Origin: an uncultured Porphyromonadaceae bacterium
Lineage (GTDB): Bacteria; Bacteroidota; Bacteroidia; Bacteroidales; Muribaculaceae
Assembly (NCBI GenBank): GCA_947166165.1
Contig: CAMVDK010000148.1
Coordinates: 1 to 7,693, forward strand
Length of the DNA: 7,693 nucleotides
Direction: 5' to 3'
Both the position numbers and the translations under genes were made by a program. Each line of letters begins with the position of its first letter. Within the stretch, counting starts at the first letter, position 1. Of the stretch, positions 1 to 5,744 are shown in pieces. Below the pieces are notes generated by a model. It was not told the origin of the DNA. It searched no databases and was given only the letters and a program-made list of their open reading frames with translations.

Positions 1-64
1 TTTGTTCCTCAGGATGTTATAAAGTTCGTTAATCTAAAGTGGTGCGGATTTAAGGTTTTCTACG

Positions 65-1297
65 ATGATGACTACCCTCGACCAAGTGCGCGGCCTGCGC
101 ATCAGCGACTATAACTATCCGCTGCCCGACGAGCGCATCGCCAAGCACCCGCTTGCCGAGCGCGAGCGTTGCAAACTGCTGTGCTGGCGCGACGGCACGA
201 TAGCCGACCGCCACTTCAGCGACGTGCCTGGGCTGCTGCCCCAGGGTGCGATGCTCGTCTACAACAACACGCGCGTAATCAACGCCCGGCTGCGGTTCCG
301 CAAGGCCACGGGGTCGGCCATTGAGGTATTCTGCCTCGAGCCGCTCGCGCCCCGCGACTACGCGCTGGTGTTCCAGACCACCGGCCGCTGCACCTGGCAG
401 TGCCTGGTGGGCAACAGCAAGCGCTGGAAGACCGGCACCCTGGAGCAGGCGCTCACCACCGCCGACGGGCAGCGCATCGTGCTCACCGCCACGCGCGGCG
501 AGCGCCTGGGCAACGCCTGGGCCGTCACCTTTGAGTGGACGGGCGAGGGGGTCACCTTCGCCAGTGTGCTCGAGGCGGTGGGCGAGATACCCATTCCGCC
601 CTACCTGAACCGCGGCACCGAGGCGAGCGACCGCACCGACTATCAGACCGTGTACAGCCACATCGACGGCAGTGTGGCGGCCCCCACGGCGGGGCTGCAC
701 TTCACTGACGCCGTGCTGGCCGAGTGCGACGCTCGCGGCATAGCGCGCCGCGAACTCACGCTGCATGTGGGCGCGGGCACTTTCCAGCCAGTGAAGAGCG
801 AGCAGATAGGCGACCACCCGATGCACTATGAGTTTGTGCAGGTGCCTCGCAGCCTGATCGAGGAGCTGTCGCGGCACGAGCGGCCTGTGGTGGCGGTGGG
901 CACCACGTCGGTGCGCACGCTCGAGAGCCTCTACTATGTGGGCCAGCTGCTCGAGGCCGACCCCGAGGCCGCCGACCTCACCGTGCGCCAGTGGATGCCC
1001 TACACCACGCCGTGTGCCATCACGGTGGAGCGCGCGCTGCGCAACATCGTGGCCTACCTCGACCGCCATGGGCTCGACGAATTTGTCGGCTCCACGCAAT
1101 TGATGATTGCCCCGGGCTTCGAGTACCGCATCGTGGACGGCATGATCACTAACTTCCACCAGCCTCAGTCCACCCTGCTGCTGCTTGTGTCGGCCTTCAT
1201 GGGCGACGACCGCTGGCGCCAGGCCTACGACCACGCCCTCACCAGCGGCTACCGCTTCCTGAGCTACGGCGACGCCTGCCTGCTGCTGAAGGGATAG
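65..1297 (+). CDS. queA: S-adenosylmethionine:tRNA ribosyltransferase-isomerase (QueA)
   Basis: QueA transfers and isomerises the ribose of S-adenosylmethionine onto 7-aminomethyl-7-deazaguanine in the wobble position of tRNAs with GUN anticodons, giving epoxyqueuosine; it is cytoplasmic. The 410-residue product shows the family blocks in order: YPLPDERIAKHPL near 18-30, LVYNNTRVINARL near 64-76, GEIPIPPYLNRGTEASDRTDYQ near 173 onward, SVAAPTAGLHFT at 203-214, LHVGAGTFQPVKSE at 233-246, VAVGTTSVRTLES at 277-289 and TNFHQPQSTLLLLVSAF at 362-378. It is longer than the roughly 356-residue E. coli protein, as I recall is usual in Bacteroidota. Start: ATG codons at 65 and 68 are adjacent and either could be used; no Shine-Dalgarno is visible. 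The next gene is 382 bases away, so an operon with it is not indicated. A 423-residue antisense ORF over this gene is a high-GC shadow. Confidence 0.97.
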   Translation: MMTTLDQVRGLRISDYNYPLPDERIAKHPLAERERCKLLCWRDGTIADRHFSDVPGLLPQGAMLVYNNTRVINARLRFRKATGSAIEVFCLEPLAPRDYALVFQTTGRCTWQCLVGNSKRWKTGTLEQALTTADGQRIVLTATRGERLGNAWAVTFEWTGEGVTFASVLEAVGEIPIPPYLNRGTEASDRTDYQTVYSHIDGSVAAPTAGLHFTDAVLAECDARGIARRELTLHVGAGTFQPVKSEQIGDHPMHYEFVQVPRSLIEELSRHERPVVAVGTTSVRTLESLYYVGQLLEADPEAADLTVRQWMPYTTPCAITVERALRNIVAYLDRHGLDEFVGSTQLMIAPGFEYRIVDGMITNFHQPQSTLLLLVSAFMGDDRWRQAYDHALTSGYRFLSYGDACLLLKG

Positions 1298-1337
1298 GAC
1301 TGGAGAAAAGCGCCATTTCACGACGATTCGCTAGGTT

Positions 1338-1373
1338 CAGACAATTCGTAATTTTCAGACAATACGTAATTTT
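1338..1373. repeat. Tandem pair of 18-base repeats
   Basis: Two adjacent 18-base units, 1338-1355 and 1356-1373, begin CAGACAAT and end CGTAATTTT. They differ at one position (T or A, ninth base). The following bases repeat the same CAGACAAT start and run into the shorter 10-base array, so the two repeats look like parts of one locus. They lie in the non-coding gap after queA. Confidence 0.85.
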
Positions 1374-1462
1374 CAGACAATTAAAGACAACAGAGGACAA
1401 TTAAGGACAATTAAAGACAATAGTGGACAATTAAGACAATAGATGGCAATTAGCGGCAACTG
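1374..1462. repeat. Array of nine ~10-base units, consensus ARGACAATTA
   Basis: Units start at 1374, 1384, 1394, 1404, 1414, 1424, 1434, 1443 and 1453. All are 10 bases except the seventh, which is 9. The best copies read AGGACAATTA or AAGACAATTA; the last two have GGCAA in place of GACAA. The period is close to one turn of B-DNA. The array is non-coding: a 63-codon minus-strand ORF across it begins at a GTG and simply repeats the unit. This may be a slippage-prone microsatellite, but function cannot be read from sequence. Confidence 0.85.
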
Positions 1463-1526
1463 CTTTCTGTTGAATTCATTTGTTTGAGAGTCATTGTCTT
1501 TGATTGTGATCAGTTGTCCTTGATTG
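1398..1526. repeat. Inverted copies of the 10-base unit, able to form a long hairpin
   Basis: The 13-base segments 1494-1506 and 1514-1526 (TTGTCTTTGATTG and TTGTCCTTGATTG, starts 20 bases apart) are reverse complements, apart from one base each, of 1408-1420 and 1398-1410 in the direct array. The mismatch would be a G-U pair in RNA. The two pairings are nested, with a 7-base bulge on the right side (1507-1513). A small CAAC/GTTG hairpin (1457-1460 with 1469-1472) sits in the loop. It could fold at the end of the queA transcript, but no U-tract follows, so I do not call it a terminator. From 1531 to about 1668 I see nothing else I can support. Confidence 0.6.
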
Positions 1527-1668
1527 TTTGGTACTTCTGGCGTGGGTGGCAGGGGCACTGACACAAGGTTTTGCTAGTGACGCCTTATGTCTTAAAACTT
1601 TCATGGTCTTACAGTCTAAAAATCCATGTCGTTGCAGTCGAAAGATGGTCTGTTTGCAAAAAAAGTTG

Positions 1669-1676
1669 TAACTTTG
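1669..1676 (+). promoter_or_regulatory. Bacteroidota -7 element TAACTTTG abutting the start codon
   Basis: TAACTTTG matches the Bacteroidota housekeeping -7 consensus TAnnTTTG exactly and ends three bases before the ATG at 1680. Transcription would start at or within a few bases of that ATG, suggesting a leaderless or nearly leaderless message. No convincing -33 TTTG lies at the expected distance; TTTG at 1653-1656 is too close. Confidence 0.55.
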
Positions 1677-1679
1677 CGC

Positions 1680-2852
1680 ATGATTTTCACGCTCAATCTA
1701 TCGCCCCTGGTGTGGGCACTGCTTGGAGGCGGCTTTTTGCTGGCCGCCGTCTATGCTATCTGGCACTGGTCGAAGACGCGCCGTCTACAGCGATTCGTCG
1801 GCACCGACGAGATTCAGCGCGACTACGTAGACGAGCTGCCGCCGGTTTCTGTGATTGTGGATGCCTGCAACGAGACCGACCAGCTCGTGCGGTTCATGCC
1901 CCTGGTGCTGCATCAGGACTATCCCGAATATGAGGTCATCGTGATTGCCGACGGTGCCGCCGAGGCCACGAGCGACATGCTCAGCGAGATGAAGGCACAG
2001 CCCCCCACTCTGCACATCACTTTCACGCCCCACGGCACCCGCTCGCTCTCGCGCAAGAAGCTCGCGCTGATGATTGGCATCAAGGCCTCGCACCACGACA
2101 TTGTGCTCACCACCAACGCCAACTGCCGCCCTGCCAGCGACCAATGGCTGCGCACGATGATGCGCAACTTCACACCCGACACCGACGTCGTGCTCGGCTA
2201 TTCGCACTACCGCTACCACCGCGACAAGCGCTGGGCGCGGCGGTGGCGCATTCTCGACACCGTGGCCACGGCCGTGCAATGGCTCGACAGTGCCATCGCC
2301 AAACGTCCCTTCCGGGGGGTGAGCGACAACCTAGCCTACCGCAAGCACCTGTTCTTCGACGTGGGCGGGTTTGCCAAGACCATGAACCTGAGCTGGGGCG
2401 AGGACGACGTGTTTCTCTGCCAGATTGCCCGCCCCGACAACACCCGCGTTGAACTGGCCCCCGAGAGCCAGCTGAGCGTGTATTACGAGAACATCTTCCG
2501 TGCCCACCGGCTGCTGCGCACCCGCCGCGACTTCACCACCCGTCGTGTGCCGCGCCGCGCGTTCATCGAGCATGCCGCCATGAGCTGGGCCATGTGGCTG
2601 GCGCATGGTGCGCTCATCGCCGCGTCCGTGCTTGCCTGGCCCAACGCCGTGGTGCTCATCGCAGCCGTTGTCGTGCTTGCCGCACTGTGGATTGCGGTCA
2701 CCTGGGCCGTGAGGCGCGACTGCCAGTTGCTGCAGGCTCCGCCGCTGCGGCTCACCGTGCCTCCGCTCACACTGGCGCGTCCGCTGATCAACGCCAACTA
2801 CAGCCTGCGTGAGCTCCGACACAAGAAGAGCAACTTTACCACCTATATTTAA
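1680..2852 (+). CDS. Membrane-anchored family 2 glycosyltransferase with altered catalytic motifs
   Basis: The family uses nucleotide-sugar donors and usually builds envelope glycans; this protein's substrate is unknown. From 1680 it has 390 residues: an N-terminal membrane helix at about 7-29, a GT-A domain at about 55-270 beginning PPVSVIVDACNETDQ, and two C-terminal helices at about 301-320 and 322-343. Recognisable blocks are HQDYPEYEVIVIADG (D91), SRKKLAL at 124-130, NLAYRKHLFF at 217-226 and WGEDDVFL at 239-246 (acidic E241, D242, D243). The usual DxD is N146-A147-N148, the GxSxD-like stretch after D91 reads GAAEA, and no QxxRW-type motif is obvious. It may be a divergent or inactive enzyme. 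An in-frame ATG at 1626 would add 18 residues, but the -7 element at 1669-1676 would lie inside that extension, and translation from 1680 starts almost directly with the membrane helix, so 1680 is preferred. The acyltransferase gene follows after 67 bases. Confidence 0.85.
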   Translation: MIFTLNLSPLVWALLGGGFLLAAVYAIWHWSKTRRLQRFVGTDEIQRDYVDELPPVSVIVDACNETDQLVRFMPLVLHQDYPEYEVIVIADGAAEATSDMLSEMKAQPPTLHITFTPHGTRSLSRKKLALMIGIKASHHDIVLTTNANCRPASDQWLRTMMRNFTPDTDVVLGYSHYRYHRDKRWARRWRILDTVATAVQWLDSAIAKRPFRGVSDNLAYRKHLFFDVGGFAKTMNLSWGEDDVFLCQIARPDNTRVELAPESQLSVYYENIFRAHRLLRTRRDFTTRRVPRRAFIEHAAMSWAMWLAHGALIAASVLAWPNAVVLIAAVVVLAALWIAVTWAVRRDCQLLQAPPLRLTVPPLTLARPLINANYSLRELRHKKSNFTTYI

Positions 2853-2908
2853 ATGCACAATTCATAATGCGCGATGCATGGTTGATTGCTGGGGTGATTT
2901 TTTTGATT

Positions 2909-2916
2909 TAACTTGA
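2909..2916 (+). promoter_or_regulatory. Weak -7-like element TAACTTGA before the acyltransferase gene
   Basis: TAACTTGA sits 11 bases upstream of the ATG at 2920, the same distance as TAACTTTG from the ATG at 1680, but it departs from TAnnTTTG at the last two positions. A separate promoter for the acyltransferase gene is possible, though read-through from the glycosyltransferase gene is equally plausible. Confidence 0.25.
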
Positions 2917-2919
2917 GCC

Positions 2920-3981
2920 ATGTTCAAGACCATCAACGCTTGGCGGGGCATATTTGCCATGATTGTTGTGCTCTATCACAGCGAGGTGCACTTGCTCGAC
3001 CAGGTGATTTCGGCTGCCGTGAGCTTCTTTTTCGTTGCCAGCGGCTTTCTGCTCACCGTCAGGCACGGTGGCGAGTTCGCGCAACTCCAGGCGGGCAGCT
3101 GGTGGCGGTTCTGGTGGCGACGGGCCTGCCGCATCTACCCTATCCATTGGCTCGCGTTGTTCACCATCGTGGTGCTGAAAGTGTGGCTCGACCACCAGGA
3201 CATCGACTGGCCCATACTCATCGCCGAGACCACCCTCACGCAAGCCTGGATTGACCAGCACCGGGGCATCTTCTTTTTCCACAACGGGCAGGCGTGGTTC
3301 TTGTCGGCGCTGATGTTCTGCTATGCTTGCTTCCCGCTGCTTGCGCGCCACTACCTGCGCTGGCGGCTGCGCTGGCAGGCGCTGCCTCTTGCCGCGGCCA
3401 TGCTGCTGCTGGCCTGCCTGCTGCCCTTGCTGAGCGGGCCGGAGCGCTCCTTCACCTACATCTGCCCGCTGGTGCGTCTGGGCGACTTCGTGCTCGGCAT
3501 GTTTGCCGCCGGCCTCTACCGCGCCATCGCGCCTCGCCTGGCCGCCATAGGGCGCGGCCGGGCCACCGTGCTCGAGCTGGCCGCCATCGCTTGCTGCTTG
3601 GCCGTGACAGCCGTCAACCGCTACACCAGCCTCGTGGGGCCGTGGAGCCACTACCTCATCTGGTGGATTCCCGCCACGCTCATCCTGCTCACGGCCGCCC
3701 TGCTCGACGGCCGCGAAGGGGCCATCGGCCGCTTCCTGCTCACGCCACCGCTACAGTGGCTGGGCGCGCTGAGCCTTGAGATTTACCTCTTCCATGGAGT
3801 GGCGGCCATTGTGGTCAACCACACCGTTTCGCCGCTGCTGGGCCACTTCGGCATCATGGCCTACGACCAGTATGTGTGGTCGCAGGTGCCGCTGGTGCTG
3901 GTCATGTCGTGGGTCATCTACCGGCTCCGCACCGGGCGATTCCCGCTCCAAGCGCATCGCCAACAGGCACCAAAGGCGTGA
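2920..3981 (+). CDS. Family 3 membrane acyltransferase (OafA/YrhL-like)
   Basis: Family members are polytopic inner-membrane proteins that transfer acetyl or other acyl groups to extracytoplasmic sugars such as O-antigen or exopolysaccharide. The 353-residue product shows the family R-X10-H motif in the first helix (R9 to H20, in AWRGIFAMIVVLYH), SFFFVASGFLLT at 35-46, RRACRIYPIHWLAL at 67-80, WFLSALMFCY at 126-135 and LSLEIYLFHG at 285-294. About ten hydrophobic segments are visible. No SGNH-type extension follows the membrane domain, so it is the membrane-only form. ATG 2920 places the R-X10-H motif at the normal distance from the N-terminus. The glycosyltransferase gene ends 67 bases upstream; a shared glycan pathway is inference. 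The stop at 3979-3981 touches a structured inverted repeat. Acyl donor and acceptor cannot be deduced. Confidence 0.9.
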   Translation: MFKTINAWRGIFAMIVVLYHSEVHLLDQVISAAVSFFFVASGFLLTVRHGGEFAQLQAGSWWRFWWRRACRIYPIHWLALFTIVVLKVWLDHQDIDWPILIAETTLTQAWIDQHRGIFFFHNGQAWFLSALMFCYACFPLLARHYLRWRLRWQALPLAAAMLLLACLLPLLSGPERSFTYICPLVRLGDFVLGMFAAGLYRAIAPRLAAIGRGRATVLELAAIACCLAVTAVNRYTSLVGPWSHYLIWWIPATLILLTAALLDGREGAIGRFLLTPPLQWLGALSLEIYLFHGVAAIVVNHTVSPLLGHFGIMAYDQYVWSQVPLVLVMSWVIYRLRTGRFPLQAHRQQAPKA

Positions 3982-4067
3982 GGAGCGTCCCCAAGCCGGT
4001 GGAGGCGCGAACCGGCCACGCCGAGGCGAAGTGCAGCCCGACATGGTGGCTATCGGGGGGACGCTCT
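3982..4067 (+). other. Structured inverted-repeat element, cloverleaf-like
   Basis: GAGCGTCCCC at 3983-3992 is the perfect reverse complement of GGGGACGCTC at 4057-4066, and a G-T pair (3982/4067) can extend the stem. Inside are GCCGGT/ACCGGC (3995-4000 with 4011-4016, 10-base loop), CGC/GCG (4019-4021 with 4026-4028) and AGCC/GGCT (4035-4038 with 4048-4051). The overall shape is a three-armed structure of about 86 bases. It is not a tRNA: there is no T-loop and the closing stem is 10 bp. The sequence after it is TATTAAAAAAATC, so it lacks the U-tract of a factor-independent terminator. It may be a structured 3' end, a small RNA or a small repeat element; no target-site duplication is visible. 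Strand is assigned from transcription of the neighbours. Confidence 0.5.
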
Positions 4068-4095
4068 ATTAAAAAAATCAATTTTCGGCCTCGCC

Positions 4096-4127
4096 TTGCC
4101 CTTTATGCATTTTTATCACTAATTTTG
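4096..4127 (+). promoter_or_regulatory. Bacteroidota-type promoter for the secreted-protein pair
   Basis: TAATTTTG at 4120-4127 matches TAnnTTTG exactly. TTG at 4096-4098, 21 bases upstream of it, fits a -33 element. Transcription would begin a few bases after 4127, giving a leader of about 70 bases before the ATG at 4203. In that leader two small hairpins overlap and exclude each other: CCCG/CGGG (4132-4135 with 4139-4142) and GGGCCG/CGGTCC (4140-4145 with 4149-4154, one G-U). Confidence 0.7.
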
Positions 4128-4202
4128 CAGACCCGTTGCGGGCCGTGACGGTCCGGCGGAGCTATTCGCATGTAAGAACTTTATCAACCATTACAAACTT
4201 TT

Positions 4203-5711
4203 ATGAACAACAACTTGACAAGACTCCTCGGAGTTTGTGCTGCTGCGGCCATGGCCGGCATGCCGGCAGCCGCCTTCAACAATCTGGTGGTTCACACCAC
4301 CGATGCCCAACAGCGCTTCCCGCTCGCGAGCATCGACCAGCTCACCTTCGGCGAGCAAGGCCTCAACGTGGGCCTGGCCGAAGGCGACCAGTTTTTCAAC
4401 TTCGCCGACCTGGCCCGGCTCACCTTTGCCAGCAATGTGCAGACCGGCGATGTGGACGGCAGTGGAAAGGTCGACATCACCGACGTGAACATCATCATCA
4501 ACGCCGTGCTCGACAAGGCTCCGAAAACGGCCGCCATGGACGCCAACAGCGATGGCAAGGTCGACATCACCGATGTGAACCAACTCATCAACATCATCCT
4601 CGACAAGAACGGTGCCGGACAGCAATACGGTGCCGCCGAACCCGGCAGCCGCATGCTCGTGCACGGCACCAGCGGCAGCCTCGACGTGCTGGCCGTCGAC
4701 CAGGTGGCGAGCATCACTTTCAGCGACATCGCCCAAGCGCGCGCCGACATCGCCCTCATCGACACCGACGAAGCCTCGATCCGTGCCACCATCACCCGCA
4801 CCGAGGGCTGCGAGCGCTACCAGGTGGCCTGCTGGCCCGAGGCAACTGCCGTCGACGACCTTGAAGCCTACATCCAGCAGAACAAGAAATATGACCGCAA
4901 GGTGAACGGAGGCGTGGAGTTTATCGACCTTGAGCCTTCCACCACATATGTGATCGGCACCCTGGCCTACGATGCCTACGGGCTGCCGTGCGAGGTGGCC
5001 ACCCTCACCGCCACCACCACCGAGCGCGGCGAGCTGCAGCCGGCACAGGTGGGCGACTTCCTGTATGCCGACGGCTCGTGGAGCACCGACCTCAAGCCCA
5101 ACAAGACGCCCGTGGCCATCGTTTACTCCACCAGCACCTCGGCTGCCGACCAGGCAGCGGGCTACACCCACGGCTACGCCATCGCGCTGCGCGACGCCGG
5201 CAAAGCCGCCTGGACCACCGAAGCCGGCGAGAACGAGAGCGGAGCCAGCATCAGCAGCGAGGGCGACGCCGACCTCAACGACCGCGACGGCCTCACCCAC
5301 ACCGCCACGCTGCTCGCCAACGCCGGCATCCATCCCGCAGCGGCCCTGGCGCGCGACTATGCCAACGCACCTCAAGGCACCAGCGGGTGGTTCCTGCCGG
5401 CCACCGGACAGTGGATCGACGCCCTCCATGCGCTCGGCAGCCTCGACGACAGCACGCTCGAGCGCGATGCCAACGGCATCCCCACCTGGAGCCAGGAAGC
5501 CTCAGCACAAGCCATCGCCGCCTTCAACACCCGGCTGGCCACCGCCGGCAGCGGGAACTACGACGCGCTCAACCAGACCTACTACTGGACCTCGAGCGAG
5601 CGCAGCGTGGCCAGCGCCTACTACCTCTATGCCAGCGCCAGCTACTTCCTGAGCCTGCAGACCTACTACAAGAACAGCCAGTTTGCCATCCGGCCCATGA
5701 TTGCCTTCTGA
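4203..5711 (+). CDS. Secreted dockerin-repeat protein with Fn3-like and DUF1566/Lcl-type lectin-like domain
   Basis: No specific function is recognised. The 502-residue product has a signal peptide of about 24 residues (MNNNLTRLLG, then an alanine-rich core). Residues 25-76 hold two beta-type motifs ending ASIDQLTF and ADLARLTF, common in Bacteroidales surface proteins. Residues 83-135 form two dockerin type I calcium loops (DVDGSGKVDITD at 83-94, DANSDGKVDITD at 113-124), each followed by a short helix. Residues about 180-272 look fibronectin-III-like, and 280-502 is a DUF1566/Lcl-like (C-type-lectin-fold) domain with YADGSWS at 288-294, SGWFLPATGQW at 394-404, YYWTSSE at 460-466 and terminal RPMIAF. 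The dockerin is near the N-terminus rather than at the C-terminus, its common place. There is no obvious type IX sorting domain. The gene has its own promoter, and its paralogue starts 33 bases later, suggesting one transcript. Partners and ligands are unknown. Confidence 0.85.
   Translation: MNNNLTRLLGVCAAAAMAGMPAAAFNNLVVHTTDAQQRFPLASIDQLTFGEQGLNVGLAEGDQFFNFADLARLTFASNVQTGDVDGSGKVDITDVNIIINAVLDKAPKTAAMDANSDGKVDITDVNQLINIILDKNGAGQQYGAAEPGSRMLVHGTSGSLDVLAVDQVASITFSDIAQARADIALIDTDEASIRATITRTEGCERYQVACWPEATAVDDLEAYIQQNKKYDRKVNGGVEFIDLEPSTTYVIGTLAYDAYGLPCEVATLTATTTERGELQPAQVGDFLYADGSWSTDLKPNKTPVAIVYSTSTSAADQAAGYTHGYAIALRDAGKAAWTTEAGENESGASISSEGDADLNDRDGLTHTATLLANAGIHPAAALARDYANAPQGTSGWFLPATGQWIDALHALGSLDDSTLERDANGIPTWSQEASAQAIAAFNTRLATAGSGNYDALNQTYYWTSSERSVASAYYLYASASYFLSLQTYYKNSQFAIRPMIAF
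4467..4580 (+). repeat. DNA-level duplication within the dockerin region
   Basis: The 24-base segments 4467-4490 and 4557-4580 differ at one base (C or T) and lie exactly 90 bases apart, which is 30 codons. Each encodes KVDITDVN, the second half of a calcium loop plus the start of the helix. Near-identity at the DNA level, including third positions, suggests a fairly recent duplication or homogenisation between the two half-repeats. Confidence 0.8.
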
Positions 5712-5744
5712 GAATCAAGGATAACCTTTAATATACACAGCACA

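Noticed and set aside
50..1321. Long minus-strand ORF of 423 codons opposite queA
   Set aside because: The plus strand encodes an unambiguous QueA with all family blocks. The antisense product is histidine-, arginine- and alanine-rich without domains, as expected from high third-position GC.
1373..1564. Minus-strand 63-codon ORF over the repeat array
   Set aside because: It starts at a GTG, and its ending (NCPLLSLIVL repeated) is just translation of the 10-base units in three-unit steps.
1626..1679. Longer glycosyltransferase beginning at ATG 1626
   Set aside because: The -7 promoter element lies inside this stretch, the added residues have no family similarity that I can see, and a start at 1680 leads almost directly into the membrane helix.
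4012..4050. Possible small SRP (4.5S-like) RNA, from GAGGCGAAGTGCAGCC
   Set aside because: It only loosely resembles the AGG...GGAAG...GCAGCC signature; the apical helix is too short and an extra GCCGGT/ACCGGC hairpin does not fit that RNA.
3983..4066. Miniature transposable element with 10-bp terminal inverted repeats
   Set aside because: The flanking bases show no target-site duplication, and no second copy lies in the window. Kept only as one open explanation.
3982..4067. tRNA or factor-independent terminator reading of the structured element
   Set aside because: There is no T-loop, no 7-bp acceptor stem and no U-tract after the stem; the downstream bases are A-rich.
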